64,000 bases of DNA from G963675935 sp963823895 (GCA_963823895.1 CAWGNG010000015.1:1-64000), one strand, 5' to 3'. Shown: positions 1-9,733, numbered from the stretch's first letter. A program made the numbers and translations. Notes: generated from the sequence alone by a model not told the origin.

Positions 1-47
1 GGCTCGCTTCCGCTCGACCCACCCTACGCGAAACTGCAAGCGGTCTA

Positions 48-458
48 CTAAATGTCGACGACGACTTCGGCGAGCCAGCCGTCGGGCTGACGTTCGACCT
101 TCAATCCGCACCACGTGATTGCCTTCACTTCGACGGCGATTTGGTGCCGGCTGGGGTCGATCGGTTCGCCGCGGGCCGTGGCGGTCAATTCCGCCGGGGC
201 GAGTTGCACGCGAAACTCGGCCAGCGCCAGCCGGCGGGCGTTGAACATAAAGAGCAATTCGGCGAGCCAATCGTGAAAAAGCTCCTCAACGTCGTCGCCG
301 CTGACTTGGAACGTCACCTCCTCGATGGTTCGCACCACTTCGTAGTTTTCGATCATCAGCGCGAACAGCCCGCGGGCGGCTTCGGCAAACAACTCCTCCG
401 CCGTCTCGGCGCGGGCACGGATTCCCACGTCGGCGGTGTGTTCAAAGATCTCGTGCAT
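48..458 (-). CDS. Archease family protein
   Basis: A 136-residue protein that starts MHEIFEHTADVG and ends GWLAEVVVDI, the typical opening and length of archease. Archease proteins are small metal-binding factors; the characterised ones activate the RNA ligase RtcB in tRNA splicing or RNA repair. The conserved acidic and histidine positions are visible in the N-terminal HEIFEHTADVG motif and in the aspartate before the C-terminus. I chose the ATG at 458 because the reading frame upstream of it is arginine- and proline-rich and looks non-coding. No rtcB is visible in the window, so the partner is inferred. It lies downstream of typA on the same strand, 116 bases away. Confidence 0.85.
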   Translation of the reverse strand: MHEIFEHTADVGIRARAETAEELFAEAARGLFALMIENYEVVRTIEEVTFQVSGDDVEELFHDWLAELLFMFNARRLALAEFRVQLAPAELTATARGEPIDPSRHQIAVEVKAITWCGLKVERQPDGWLAEVVVDI

Positions 459-574
459 CCAGAGAATTGTAACCGAACGGGCAACAATGGGGAGTAGGGG
501 CGAGACACCCGCCGCGGGCCGTTGGCCCCCGGCTATTTCAAGACGATTGTTCGAGCGACAGCACGCGACGTGTC

Positions 575-2392
575 TTACGACGCCGCTTGGCGATTTGCCC
601 GGCGGCGGTCGGTCTCTTTGAGGAGGATTTTTCGCAGGCGGATTTGCGTCGGGGTAACTTCGACCAACTCGTCTTCGGCGATGAATTCGAGGGCCTCTTC
701 CAGCGACAGCCGCCGGGCGGGTTTTAAGAGGATATTGCGGTCGTGGCCGACGGCCCGCATGTTCGAGAGCTTCTTTTCTTTCGTCGGATTGACATCCATG
801 TCGTTGGGGCGGCTGTTTTCGCCGACGATCATTCCCTCGTAACAGACATCGCCGGGGGCCACGTGCAACTCGGCGCGCTGCTGGAGACTGTCGAGCCCGA
901 ACGCCACGGCCTTGCCCGCCGCGATCGAGACCAGCACGCCGCTGGCGCGGCCGGGGATCGCCTCGGCCATCGGGCGATACGCCTCGAAACGATGGTGGAC
1001 GATGGCGGTGCCCTGCGTGGCGTTCAGCAGCCGCGTGCGCAGCCCGATCAGGCCGCGGGCGGGGATCGAGAAGATCATGAACGTATAGTCGTTGTGAGTG
1101 GTCATCTCGGTGAGTTGGCCGCGGCGCTCGCCGACGAGTTCCATCACCGGACCGGTGCGATCGCTGGGGGCCTCGACAACCAGCGTCTCGAACGGCTCGC
1201 ACGTCTTTCCGTCGATCTCGCGGAAAATCACCTGCGGCTTGCCGACCGAAAGCTCGTAGCCTTCGCGACGCATGATTTCGATCAGGACCGAGAGGTGCAG
1301 CACGCCGCGGCCGGAGACGGCGAACTGCTCGGTGCCGACGATCGGCTCGACCCGCAGGGCGACGTTCTTTTCCAGTTCACGAAACAGCCGCTCGCGGAGG
1401 TGGCGGCTGGTGAGGTACTTGCCCTCGTGGCCGGCCAAGGGGGAAGTGTTTACGCCGAAAGTCATTTTCAACGTGGGCTCATCGACTTTCAGCCGCGGCA
1501 GGGCTTTTGGCTCCAGCGGCGAGGCGACGGTGTCGCCGATTTCGACCCCTTCGATGCCGACAACCGCGCAGATGTCGCCAGCGTCGACCTCGTGGACTTC
1601 GACGCGGCCGAGGTCTTCAAACAGAAAGACCGAGACGGCCTTGGCCGGGGTGATGCGCCCTTCGGCCTGCATCAGGGCGATGCTTTGCCCCTTGCGGAGC
1701 GTGCCCGACTGCACGCGGCCGATGGCGATGCGCCCGACGTAGTCCGACCAGTCGAGCGTGGTGACGAGCATCTGCAAAGGGCCGCCGACGTCGACATCGG
1801 GCCCGGGGATTTTTTCGAGGATCATATCCATCAGCAGATGGATATCGCCGGTCGGCGTGGCAGGATCGTCGGTGGCGTAGCCGAGCTTGGCGCTGGCAAA
1901 AACGTAGGGGAAATCGGCCAGGACGTCGTCGGCCCCCAGTTGCAAGAACAGTTCGAGCACTTCGTCGATGACTTCGTGCGATCGGGCGTCGGGCCGGTCG
2001 ATTTTGTTGATGACCACGATCGGCCGCAGCGCGCACTCGAACGCTTTCGAGAGGACGAAACGAGTTTGCGGCATGGGGCCCTCGGCGGCATCGACCAGGA
2101 CCAGGGCGCCGTCGGCCATGCGGAGCACGCGCTCGACCTCGCCGCCGAAATCGGCGTGGCCGGGGGTGTCGATAATGTTGATTTTCACGCCGCAGTAAGG
2201 GATGGCGATGTTTTTGGCGAGGATCGTAATGCCGCGCTCGCGTTCCAGATCGTTCGTGTCGAGGATTTGCTGGCCGACAAGCTGGGCCTCGCGGAACCGC
2301 CCGCTCTGGCGCAACATGCAATCGACCAGGCTTGTCTTGCCGTGGTCGACGTGTGCGATGATGGCCACGTTGCGTATGTCGGTGCGGCGCAT
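575..2392 (-). CDS. typA: Ribosome-associated GTPase TypA/BipA
   Basis: A 605-residue translational GTPase of full TypA/BipA length. The G domain is at the N-terminus: G1 AHVDHGKTSL (about residues 13-22), the switch-I RGITI element, G3 DTPGHADF, G4 NKIDRPDA and the SAKLG region. Elongation-factor-like domain II and III segments follow, then the TypA-specific C-terminus (GLIGLRTRLLN, the NDMDVNPTKEKKLSN region). The family binds the ribosome in the EF-G site and supports 50S assembly and stress or low-temperature growth. The start MRRTDIRNVAII matches the family. It lacks the EF-G or LepA-specific domains, so TypA is a secure call. It sits in a minus-strand pair with the archease gene. Confidence 0.97.
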   Translation of the reverse strand: MRRTDIRNVAIIAHVDHGKTSLVDCMLRQSGRFREAQLVGQQILDTNDLERERGITILAKNIAIPYCGVKINIIDTPGHADFGGEVERVLRMADGALVLVDAAEGPMPQTRFVLSKAFECALRPIVVINKIDRPDARSHEVIDEVLELFLQLGADDVLADFPYVFASAKLGYATDDPATPTGDIHLLMDMILEKIPGPDVDVGGPLQMLVTTLDWSDYVGRIAIGRVQSGTLRKGQSIALMQAEGRITPAKAVSVFLFEDLGRVEVHEVDAGDICAVVGIEGVEIGDTVASPLEPKALPRLKVDEPTLKMTFGVNTSPLAGHEGKYLTSRHLRERLFRELEKNVALRVEPIVGTEQFAVSGRGVLHLSVLIEIMRREGYELSVGKPQVIFREIDGKTCEPFETLVVEAPSDRTGPVMELVGERRGQLTEMTTHNDYTFMIFSIPARGLIGLRTRLLNATQGTAIVHHRFEAYRPMAEAIPGRASGVLVSIAAGKAVAFGLDSLQQRAELHVAPGDVCYEGMIVGENSRPNDMDVNPTKEKKLSNMRAVGHDRNILLKPARRLSLEEALEFIAEDELVEVTPTQIRLRKILLKETDRRRANRQAAS

Positions 2393-2745
2393 GGGCGGAG
2401 ACGATCCTCGGGGCGGTCCGCCTGGAGGTAGGGAAACCTTTCAACATAACCGGGGCGGCATCAGGCGTCAAGGTTCCGACGCACGGTTGCTGCCCTCGCC
2501 GTCCTGCGGGCGGCGGCTAAGCGGCAGTGCTTACCCCGATCGCCCATCTTGTCGTGATGGGGCACGAAATGCCTGTTCTGGCTGTTAAATTCGCCAAATG
2601 TCCTCCAGTCGGAAAAATCGGTTGCAGCTTGCTCTTAATCGCGGACGATCACTACAACGAGGTCGCCAGATGGCTGGTTGAGCGGTTGCGCGTCGGCGAA
2701 ACGTCTTCCGCGGCAAGGTGATCCGCTGGGCGCCGGAGGTGGTGG
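2393..2745. other. Gene-free stretch between typA and the TPR gene
   Basis: A 353-base divergent intergenic region that should carry both upstream regions. I see no convincing small gene. Bases 2493-2524 hold a GC-rich stretch with the core TGCGGGCGGCGGCTAA, which recurs at about 28971-29000, so this is a degenerate copy of a dispersed repeat. Confidence 0.5.
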
Positions 2746-3897
2746 GTGAAACGGATTTCGGCAAAGTTCTGGACAGCGTGCTTCGTGCTGCTGGTGCTCG
2801 GCGCCGCAGACCTTGCGGGGCTGATTTGCCGTCCGGCCTCGGCACAACAGTCGAACGCCGCGAGCGGCGACTCTTGGTACACGCCGATCACGTCGGGCGT
2901 CAAACGAGGCTTCAACAAGATCGGCGAGGCGTTGGACCCGAACGCGTCGAAGACCGCGACGCCGGAGGACGATGCGATTTCTCTGAAATCGAAGTCCAAG
3001 CCCAGCCCAGAGCTTTACGTCGCGATCGGGCGGCTTTACGAAGAATCGGGCAAGCTGCCCGACGCCGAGCATCAGTATCAGGCGGCGCTGAAAATGTGTC
3101 CCGACCACTTGGCGGCATTGCTGGCGTATGCTCGGCTAAAGGAGCAGCTTGAGCAGAAAAACGAGGCGCTGCAACTTTATCAGCAGGCGGCGAAAACGCA
3201 TCCCAGGGAGCCGTCGGTCTACAACAACATCGGGCTGTTTTACGCTCGGCAGGGCCGTCTCGACGAAGCCGTGTCGGCCATGTCGGCCGCAATTCAGATG
3301 GCCCCGAAGAACCCGTTGTACCGCAACAACATCGCCACGGTGCTGGTCGATCAGTGCCGCTTCCGCGAGGCGTTCACGAACCTGCGGGCAGTACACGGCG
3401 AGGCCGCCGCTTACTACAATTTGGGCTACCTGTTGAATAAGAAGGGGCAGACGCAGGCGGCGATGCAGCATTTTGCGATGGCTTTGCGGGCCGACCCTTC
3501 CTTGGTCTCCGCACAACGCTGGATCGAGTACCTGGAGAAAAAGACGACGCAGACCCGGTTGGCGCATCACCCGACGGCCGAAGGGCTGCGAATCACGTCG
3601 GAAAAGAGCCAGCCCGAGGCAATGCCCGACCCGGGCCGCCCCGACTCTTCGCCAAACGAGGCAGAACGAAACAGGACCGGTGATTTGGCGGGGCCGGATC
3701 GTGACGCCTCGTCGATGCTGCCTGACGCGGTGAGACCTCGCCGCTTGCCGCCGGTTCCGTCGGGCCAGCCGGAAGCGGGCGGGCCGTCGCTGCCCGGCAT
3801 CTCTTACGACCGCGGCGAACGTCCCGCGATTCCGACGGCCCCCCTGCCGCCGCCGAGCACGAACTCCGCCGTCCGCCGATTGCCGCAAGTCAACTAG
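2746..3897 (+). CDS. Secreted or periplasmic TPR-repeat protein
   Basis: A 383-residue protein that starts at GTG (MKRISAKFWT). It has a hydrophobic signal segment (about residues 9-28) followed by a SAQQ-type cleavage site. Residues about 85-265 form tandem tetratricopeptide units, recognisable from the spacing of ELYVAIGRLYEESGKL, ALLAYARLKEQ, YNNIGLFYARQGRLDEA and YYNLGYLLNKKGQTQAA. The C-terminal 110 residues are proline-rich and look unstructured. TPR domains mediate protein-protein contacts; no catalytic motif is present. The GTG start is the first that gives an intact signal peptide. The specific partner is unknown. Proteins of this layout are common in Planctomycetota genomes. Confidence 0.75.
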   Translation: MKRISAKFWTACFVLLVLGAADLAGLICRPASAQQSNAASGDSWYTPITSGVKRGFNKIGEALDPNASKTATPEDDAISLKSKSKPSPELYVAIGRLYEESGKLPDAEHQYQAALKMCPDHLAALLAYARLKEQLEQKNEALQLYQQAAKTHPREPSVYNNIGLFYARQGRLDEAVSAMSAAIQMAPKNPLYRNNIATVLVDQCRFREAFTNLRAVHGEAAAYYNLGYLLNKKGQTQAAMQHFAMALRADPSLVSAQRWIEYLEKKTTQTRLAHHPTAEGLRITSEKSQPEAMPDPGRPDSSPNEAERNRTGDLAGPDRDASSMLPDAVRPRRLPPVPSGQPEAGGPSLPGISYDRGERPAIPTAPLPPPSTNSAVRRLPQVN

Positions 3898-4038
3898 CGG
3901 CCGCGTGCCGCTCCGCGGGGTCGCACCGCCTTCTTCAGACCGCCGCACTTGATCGAGGCCGGAGAAACGGAGATCATATTGCTTGAGCGGAGCCATGCCG
4001 ACGCCGAAACGCACGTCGGCGGTCAGTACGGATAACTC

Positions 4039-5094
4039 ATGAGCAGCTCATCGCGTGCAGACGAACCGCGTGCCGTCCTGGGGCGGGTATGCCGGGGCCT
4101 GGGATGGTGTGCGATTGTGACGGCCTCGCCGCTGGTCTTTCCGAGCGGCATTCCGTGGATGATCGCGGCGTGGCTGCTGGCTTATACGCTGCTGGCGCTC
4201 GTCAGTCGCCGTGGGCTGCTCTGTTTGGGCGTTTGTGCTGCAATCTTGGTGGCGAAACGGCTGACGCCCGCACCGGGGCTTCTCGCACTCCTTGTCGTGA
4301 TGCTCGTGGTCATTGTAGTCGGCGTTGTCAATACCCGCCGACGGCGTGTTCGGACGGCGGAACAGCTTCCATCCCGACGAGTGTCACGGCGGTTCGTGTG
4401 GATTAGCATCGTGGCCCTGTGGATTGCCTGGGCGGGTATGACCTTCGATTGGATCTGGGCGACTCATATACATCACAGGGTGACGCTGAAGGGAAGTCGG
4501 CCCGTGGTCTGTCTCGGCGATAGCATGACTTCGCTAGGCATGTTTGGGGGCTACCCGCAGAAGCTGCAGAAGCGGATTTCACTTCCTGCCGTGGACGAGG
4601 GGACGCCCGGGTGGTCGGCCAAGCAGGTGGTTGAACACCACACGGAATTGGCCGATATTGCAAAACACAATCCGCAGGTGGTTGTCATCGAGCTTGGCGC
4701 CCACGACTTCCTTCGTTTCCACAGCCGGGCGGAGACGAAGGCCAACCTCAAGAAGATCATCGATGCCTCGCGAAAGATGGGGGCCGAAGTGGCGCTGATG
4801 GAAATTCCGCGGGCGTACATGAGCGATCCGTTTTGGGGTCTGGAACGCGAGATTGCACGGGAAGAGGACGTCGAGTTGATTCCCGACACGGCGTTGCGCA
4901 TGCTCTTTCTTCACAGCCCGTTGATTCCGCCGGGCAGTTGGCTTGGCGGGCCATACCTGACGGACGAAGGGGGGATTCATCCCAACGCCGCCGGGAATGA
5001 GGTTTTGGCAGACAGCGTGGCCGCCGCACTGGAACGCATGTACGGTCCGGCGATTCTGCGAGAGCCGCCCGCAACGCCGCGGCAGAGCAATTGA
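4039..5094 (+). CDS. Membrane-anchored SGNH/GDSL-type hydrolase
   Basis: A 351-residue protein with three or four hydrophobic segments in the first 145 residues, then a soluble SGNH-fold domain. Block I is VCLGDSMTS (catalytic Ser, about residue 157), block III is GAHDF in place of the usual GxND, and block V is DEGGIHPNAAG with the Asp-x-x-His pair. The family includes esterases, lipases and acyl-ester hydrolases; the substrate cannot be read from sequence. His in place of Asn in block III is unusual and may weaken the oxyanion hole. The membrane segments suggest the domain faces the periplasm. The malic enzyme gene follows on the same strand. Confidence 0.75.
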   Translation: MSSSSRADEPRAVLGRVCRGLGWCAIVTASPLVFPSGIPWMIAAWLLAYTLLALVSRRGLLCLGVCAAILVAKRLTPAPGLLALLVVMLVVIVVGVVNTRRRRVRTAEQLPSRRVSRRFVWISIVALWIAWAGMTFDWIWATHIHHRVTLKGSRPVVCLGDSMTSLGMFGGYPQKLQKRISLPAVDEGTPGWSAKQVVEHHTELADIAKHNPQVVVIELGAHDFLRFHSRAETKANLKKIIDASRKMGAEVALMEIPRAYMSDPFWGLEREIAREEDVELIPDTALRMLFLHSPLIPPGSWLGGPYLTDEGGIHPNAAGNEVLADSVAAALERMYGPAILREPPATPRQSN

Positions 5095-5198
5095 GGTGCA
5101 TGCCGCGTTCGGTTACAATTGCTGTTTTCCGTCTTCTCATGGGAGAGACGAGTCCAGGGAACTGGGAAACCACCGGTCATTGGCGGCGAAAAGACACC

Positions 5199-6617
5199 GT
5201 GAAGCAGCACAGTCCTTCCTACAGCACGATTCTCCGGCTTCGCTATCCTGATTTGCCCGGCCTATTGGGCCAGATTTGTTCGACGATCGGCGAGGCCGAC
5301 GGTCTGATCGGTTCGGTCGACATCGTGCAAATGGAAAAGGGGGAGATCACCCGCGATATCGTCGTCAGCGCCCGCGACGTCGAACATGGCGAAGCGGTGG
5401 TCGAGCGGGTAGGGCAAATCCCCGGGGTGACGATCGTTCGCGTGGCCGATCGCACGTTCCTGCTGCACCATGGCGGCAAGATCGAGATCCGCTCGAAGTC
5501 GCCGGTCAAGTCGCGCGACAACCTGTCGATGGTCTACACGCCGGGGGTGGCGCGGGTGTGCCGCGCGATTGCCGCCGATCCCGAGGCGAGCTTCGCGCTG
5601 ACGATCCGCAAGAACACCGTGGCCGTGGTCTCCGACGGATCGGCGGTGTTGGGGCTGGGCAATATCGGCGCGCGGGCCGCCATGCCGGTGATGGAGGGCA
5701 AGTGCATGCTCTTCAAGGAATTCGGCGGCGTCGATGCCTTTCCGATCTGTCTCGACACGCAAGACGTCGGTGAAATCGTCAAGACCATCGCCTTCCTGGC
5801 GCCGACGTTCGGGGGTATCAACTTGGAGGACATTTCGTCGCCGCGGTGCGTCGAGGTCGAGCAGCGGCTGATTGCCCAACTCGATATTCCGGTGTTTCAC
5901 GACGATCAGCACGGGACGGCGGTCGTGGTTTCGGCGGCGCTGCAAAATGCGTTGAAGGTGGTGGAGAAGAGGCTGGAGGCCGTTCGCGTGACGATCCTCG
6001 GCGCCGGCGCGGCGGGGGCGGCCATTGCCAAGCTGCTGCTCTCGATGGGTTGTCGGCAAATCGTGCTCTGCGACCGCAAGGGGGCGATCAGCCGACAGCG
6101 AGATTGCCAGAGCAACCCCGTCAAACAATGGATCGCCGAGAACACCAACCCCGAGGGAATCGCCGGCTCGCTGGCCGACGCGATGCGCGGGGCCGACGTC
6201 TTCATCGGCGTTTCCGGCCCCGACCTGGTTTCGGTCGAGGACGTCAAGCTGATGGCGGCCGATCCGGTCGTGTTTGCCCTGGCCAATCCCGATCCGGAGA
6301 TCGAGCCGGAGGCGGCGATGTCGTGTGCGCGGGTCGTCGCCACCGGCCGCTCGGACTATCCGAACCAGATCAACAACGTGCTCTGCTTCCCCGGGTTGTT
6401 TCGCGGCATGTTCGACGTACGGGCGCTGCGGGTGACCGAGCGAATGAAGATCGCGGCGGCAAGGGCGATCGCCGACATCATCGCCGAAGATCACATTCGG
6501 CCCGATTACATCATCCCCAGCGTATTTGACAAGCGGGTGGCGGTGGACGTGGCGAAGGCGGTGGCGAAGGCGGCCGTCGCCGAGGGCGTGGCCGCAGGAA
6601 ATGGCGGACGAAGGTAG
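5199..6617 (+). CDS. NAD(P)-dependent malic enzyme with N-terminal ACT domain
   Basis: About 472 residues. Residues about 10-80 form an ACT domain (RYPDLPGLLGQICSTIGEAD), a small-molecule regulatory fold. The malic enzyme core follows: MVYTPGVARVCR, SDGSAVLGLGNIG, the metal and catalytic stretch FHDDQHGTA, the Rossmann motif LGAGAAGAA, and the C-terminal FALANPDPEI and YPNQINNVLCFPG signatures. The enzyme converts malate to pyruvate and CO2 with reduction of NAD(P). I chose GTG at 5199 because it places the ACT domain right at the start and avoids overlap with the SGNH gene. An ATG at 5139 and an earlier start at 5091 are also in frame. ACT fusion suggests allosteric control by an unknown ligand. 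Confidence 0.9.
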   Translation: MKQHSPSYSTILRLRYPDLPGLLGQICSTIGEADGLIGSVDIVQMEKGEITRDIVVSARDVEHGEAVVERVGQIPGVTIVRVADRTFLLHHGGKIEIRSKSPVKSRDNLSMVYTPGVARVCRAIAADPEASFALTIRKNTVAVVSDGSAVLGLGNIGARAAMPVMEGKCMLFKEFGGVDAFPICLDTQDVGEIVKTIAFLAPTFGGINLEDISSPRCVEVEQRLIAQLDIPVFHDDQHGTAVVVSAALQNALKVVEKRLEAVRVTILGAGAAGAAIAKLLLSMGCRQIVLCDRKGAISRQRDCQSNPVKQWIAENTNPEGIAGSLADAMRGADVFIGVSGPDLVSVEDVKLMAADPVVFALANPDPEIEPEAAMSCARVVATGRSDYPNQINNVLCFPGLFRGMFDVRALRVTERMKIAAARAIADIIAEDHIRPDYIIPSVFDKRVAVDVAKAVAKAAVAEGVAAGNGGRR

Positions 6618-6667
6618 TAGCGTTTGCCGCATTCCGCAGGCCATTGGCTATTCTGCTGGCTTCCGGC

Positions 6668-6748
6668 GGGTGCCATGGCCACGCTTGCGTGGCCATGCAG
6701 CGGTTCTGGCGGGAAGACATGCCCACGGCAAGCGTGGGCATGGCACCC
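6668..6748. repeat. Long inverted repeat between malic enzyme and hdeD-like gene
   Basis: Two arms of about 30 bases. The left begins GGGTGCCATGGCCACGCTTG and the right ends with the near-complement AGCGTGGGCATGGCACCC. A central spacer of about 20 bases separates them, and each arm also has internal dyad symmetry. It could act as a terminator for the malic enzyme gene, but its form is that of a dispersed planctomycete intergenic hairpin. The rest of the 320-base gap (6618-6937) holds nothing else I can support. Confidence 0.7.
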
Positions 6749-6937
6749 AAGCTCTCGCTTTTCCCGAATCTTGCGAAGAACCGCGAAAAACGGAAATGTC
6801 GCACGATTCCGCATAATGGTAGCAGTCCTCAGATAGTGGCCCCCGCCGCCAAATTCGATTTCTGACCTATGGTTGAGCGGCGGGGCTTCAGGGGTCCACC
6901 GCCGGTTCCCATATCAATAAATCGAAAGGATCGTGTC

Positions 6938-7548
6938 ATGAGCGAGAACAACACAAACGTCGAGAAATGCGTTTGCGAAGTGACCGGGGCGGAACGGCTG
7001 GAACGCGAGTTCGAGCACATCAGGTCCGATTGGTGGTGGCTGCTGTTGTACGGCGCACTTCTGGTGATCTGCGGCACGGTGGCGATCGTCTTTCCGGCGC
7101 TGACCTCGGTTGCGGCGATGGTGGTCCTGGGAGTGGTGTTGATGGTCGCCGGCATCGTCACGATCATCACGGCGTTTTGGGCGGGAAATTGGAGCGGGGC
7201 GTTGCTGCAGATTTTCATGGGCATTCTCTACCTGGTCGTGGGCGTGTTGCTCCGCGAGCTTCCGGTCGCGTCGGCGATCACCATGACCTGGTTCGTGGCG
7301 GCGTTCTTCATCGTGGCGGGAGGCGCCGGGCGCTGGCGGCGTTGGTTGTCCGTTTTCCGTATTGGGGTTGGGCATTGCTGAACGGCGTTGTCACGTTCCT
7401 GTTGGGCGTGATCATCTGCCGGCACTTCCCGAGGGAGAGCCTCTGGGTTCTCGGGCTGCTGATCGGCGTCGAGATGTTGCTGCACGGCTGGACGTGGATC
7501 AGTTTGTCGTTGGCGATTCGCAGGCTGCCGACCAAGGCCGCGGCCTGA
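6938..7548 (+). CDS. HdeD/DUF308-family membrane protein, frameshifted
   Basis: A small membrane protein related to HdeD (acid-resistance membrane proteins). ATG at 6938 (MSENNTNVEK) has a good ribosome-binding site, AAAGGA. The first frame gives four hydrophobic helices (WWWLLLYGALLVICGTVAI, VVLGVVLMVAGIV and others) but runs off at about 7325. The remaining helices (RFPYWGWALLNGVVTFLLG, VLGLLIGVEMLLHGW) continue in another frame to 7548. One missing base near 7325-7335, inside a GC-rich run, restores a normal protein of about 200 residues. I read it as one gene carrying a single-base deletion, probably a sequence error. Function in this organism is unknown. Confidence 0.75.
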
Positions 7549-7592
7549 CCTGCGTTTCTCGCCATACGGGGAGAATACACAAAACTGTGTCC

Positions 7593-7663
7593 GGTGGGGC
7601 AGACATTCTTGTCTGCCAGATGCGCCGCCCTTTCGCGCGGCAGACAAGAATGTCTGCCCCACC
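7593..7663. repeat. Perfect 25-bp inverted repeat
   Basis: Arms at 7593-7617 and 7639-7663 are exact reverse complements (left arm begins GGTGGGGCAGACATTCTTGT), with a 21-base loop. It follows the hdeD-like stop by 44 bases and precedes the convergent phosphohexomutase, so it could terminate both. Two weaker hairpins follow: 7747-7785 (CACTGGGAAC with its complement) and 7820-7877 (GGCGACTCC with its complement). Together these fill the gene-free stretch 7549-7891. Confidence 0.75.
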
Positions 7664-7891
7664 ACGGGGAGAAATGCGGCCTAATACTCTGGTTGCAGGA
7701 GGCGACTGCCGACGGTGGTTGTCGGCATCCGTCTAAGGAGAATTCGCACTGGGAACTGCTCGTCTGCAACGGGCGGTTCCCAGTGTTGTTTCTTGGGTGA
7801 ATCAAGACCGACTTGTAATGGCGACTCCGGTTGCCGATTGTCCTGGAACCGCAATTCACTCGGCGACTGGAGTCGCCTCCTACAACTCCCG

Positions 7892-9733
7892 CTATACGCC
7901 GGCGTACTTGCGGAAATCGTCGCCAATGGACTTTAGCCGCGCGGTTTGAGCGGCCTTCGTCGCGTCCAAGTCGGACGCGGTCGGCGGATCGTAGGCGAAG
8001 AGGTAGATTTTGACCTTGGGCTCCGTGCCGGAGGGACGCACCGCCAGGTAGTTTCCGTTGGCCTCAAGGTCGAGAATCACCATGTCCCCTTTGGGTGCAT
8101 CGAGCGGAGAGACGGCTCCGCCGGGAAACGCTTTTTCGACGCCGCCAAGATAGTCGCGAGCCCTGACCACCTTCAAGCCGCCGAGGGCTTCGGGCGGGGC
8201 AGAACGAACTCGGGCCATCAACGCCCGCATGTCGTCCATCCCCTTTTCACCGGGCATCTGGATGTTGAGTTGGCCCTCGCTGCGGCAGCCGAATTGGCCG
8301 AACAGCTCGTCGAGTCGCTGGCAGAGCGACTTGCCCTCGGCCTTGAGCTTGGCGGTCATTTTGGCCGTGAGCATCGAGGCCACCGCGGCGTCCTTGTCGC
8401 GGACGTGGTCGCCGGCCAGGAAGCCGTAAGACTCTTCAGCCCCGAAGACGAAATCTTTCGGCCCACGCGCGTCCATTTCCGCGCCGATCCACTTGAATCC
8501 GACGTGCAGATTACCCGCCGTCTGCACGCCGTAGGAATCGGCCACTTGCCGGATCAGCTCCGTGGTTACGAGCGTTTTGACCACAAAATTGGCGGACGAA
8601 AGCGTGCCGGCTGCTCGGCGGTTGGCCAGCAGGAAATCGACCAGGAGCGAACCAAGCTGGTTGCCGGTCAACGTAGTCCAGGGGGCATCCGCCGCCAGCG
8701 AGCGGCGCACGGCGCAGCCGAGCCGGTCGCAATCGGGATCGGTCGCCAGAATCAACTCGGCCCCGCTTTCCTTGGCGTGTTCGATCATGGCGTCGAAGAC
8801 GGCGGGGTTTTCCGGATTGGCGACGTGGTTCGGCACATTGGGAAAGTCGCCGTCGGGCGTGGCGTGTGGCCCGAAAATCTCGACGTCGCGGAAGCCGGCT
8901 TCGTGCAACACCGGAACCACCGCCGACGCCCCCACCCCGTGCAGCGGCGAGTAGAGGATTTTCAGATTGCGGGGACCGGCCACGCTTTGTGCCAGCACCG
9001 CGCGGATGAACGCGGCATCGACCTCCTCCTGACAATAGACGACCTTTCCGGCAGCCAGCGCGTCGGCGAACGGCGTTCGCCTGATCGACGTGACCCGCTG
9101 CATCATTTCGACCGAAGCCGTGTCGTGAGGCGGGATGTATTGGCCGCCGCTGGGGCCGTAGGCTTTCACCGCGTTGTCGCTGGGCGGATTATGGCTGGCG
9201 GTGATGATGATGCCGCAATCGCAGTGCTTGTAACGCACGGTGAAGGAGAGTTCCGGGGTGCTGCGGTAGCCGTCGAGGAAGAACACTGTGAAGCCGGCAG
9301 CGGCCATGATTTCGGCGCAAAGCTCGGCGAACTGCCGGGAGCGATGCCGCGTATCGTAGGCGATGGCGCAGGAGAGCGGGCGGCGCGGGTTGCGCGGCGC
9401 ACCGCCGCCGGCTGTTTGCGTCTTCGCGCATTGCTTGACGTAGTCGGCCAACCCCTGGGCGGTTTCGCCGATGGTGCGATCGTTGATGGCGTTGCATCCG
9501 ATTGGATACATGCGGCCGCGGCGACCTCCGGTGCCGAAAGGGATGGTAGTCCAAAACGCCTCCTCGAGTTCCGCCCATTTTCCGGCGGCCAAATGCTCCG
9601 CCACTTGAGGGGCATAATCGCGCAGGTAAGGCTGGCTCAGCCACGTGCGAATGTTGGCGGCGGCCGACGCCGAGAGCTTTCCGGCGGCCGCGGCCGCTTC
9701 CAATTGGGCGAGTGGGGGGGTTGTCGTATTCAT
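7892..9733 (-). CDS. Alpha-D-phosphohexomutase (phosphoglucomutase/phosphomannomutase family)
   Basis: About 613 residues with all four family signatures: the catalytic phosphoserine loop TASHNPP (about residue 190), the metal-binding loop DPDCDRLG, the sugar-specificity loop GAEESYG and the phosphate-binding loop RPSGTEPK near the C-terminus. The enzyme interconverts sugar-1-phosphate and sugar-6-phosphate. GAEES favours glucose or mannose substrates, and the length of about 600 is that of the PgcA-like branch; I do not assign one substrate. The ATG at 9733 (MNTTTPPLAQLE) is preferred over the frame's earlier start at 9778. Cytosolic. It converges on the hdeD-like gene. Confidence 0.92.
   Translation of the reverse strand: MNTTTPPLAQLEAAAAAGKLSASAAANIRTWLSQPYLRDYAPQVAEHLAAGKWAELEEAFWTTIPFGTGGRRGRMYPIGCNAINDRTIGETAQGLADYVKQCAKTQTAGGGAPRNPRRPLSCAIAYDTRHRSRQFAELCAEIMAAAGFTVFFLDGYRSTPELSFTVRYKHCDCGIIITASHNPPSDNAVKAYGPSGGQYIPPHDTASVEMMQRVTSIRRTPFADALAAGKVVYCQEEVDAAFIRAVLAQSVAGPRNLKILYSPLHGVGASAVVPVLHEAGFRDVEIFGPHATPDGDFPNVPNHVANPENPAVFDAMIEHAKESGAELILATDPDCDRLGCAVRRSLAADAPWTTLTGNQLGSLLVDFLLANRRAAGTLSSANFVVKTLVTTELIRQVADSYGVQTAGNLHVGFKWIGAEMDARGPKDFVFGAEESYGFLAGDHVRDKDAAVASMLTAKMTAKLKAEGKSLCQRLDELFGQFGCRSEGQLNIQMPGEKGMDDMRALMARVRSAPPEALGGLKVVRARDYLGGVEKAFPGGAVSPLDAPKGDMVILDLEANGNYLAVRPSGTEPKVKIYLFAYDPPTASDLDATKAAQTARLKSIGDDFRKYAGV

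Noticed and set aside
743..2431. A 562-codon open frame on the plus strand opposite typA
   Set aside because: It mirrors typA codon bias in GC-rich DNA; the product is rich in His, Asp, Arg and Ala with no domain, while typA on the other strand is certain.
7561..7760. Small open frames with MGQTFLSA-type products in the inverted repeat
   Set aside because: They are translations of the palindrome itself on both strands, with no ribosome-binding site.
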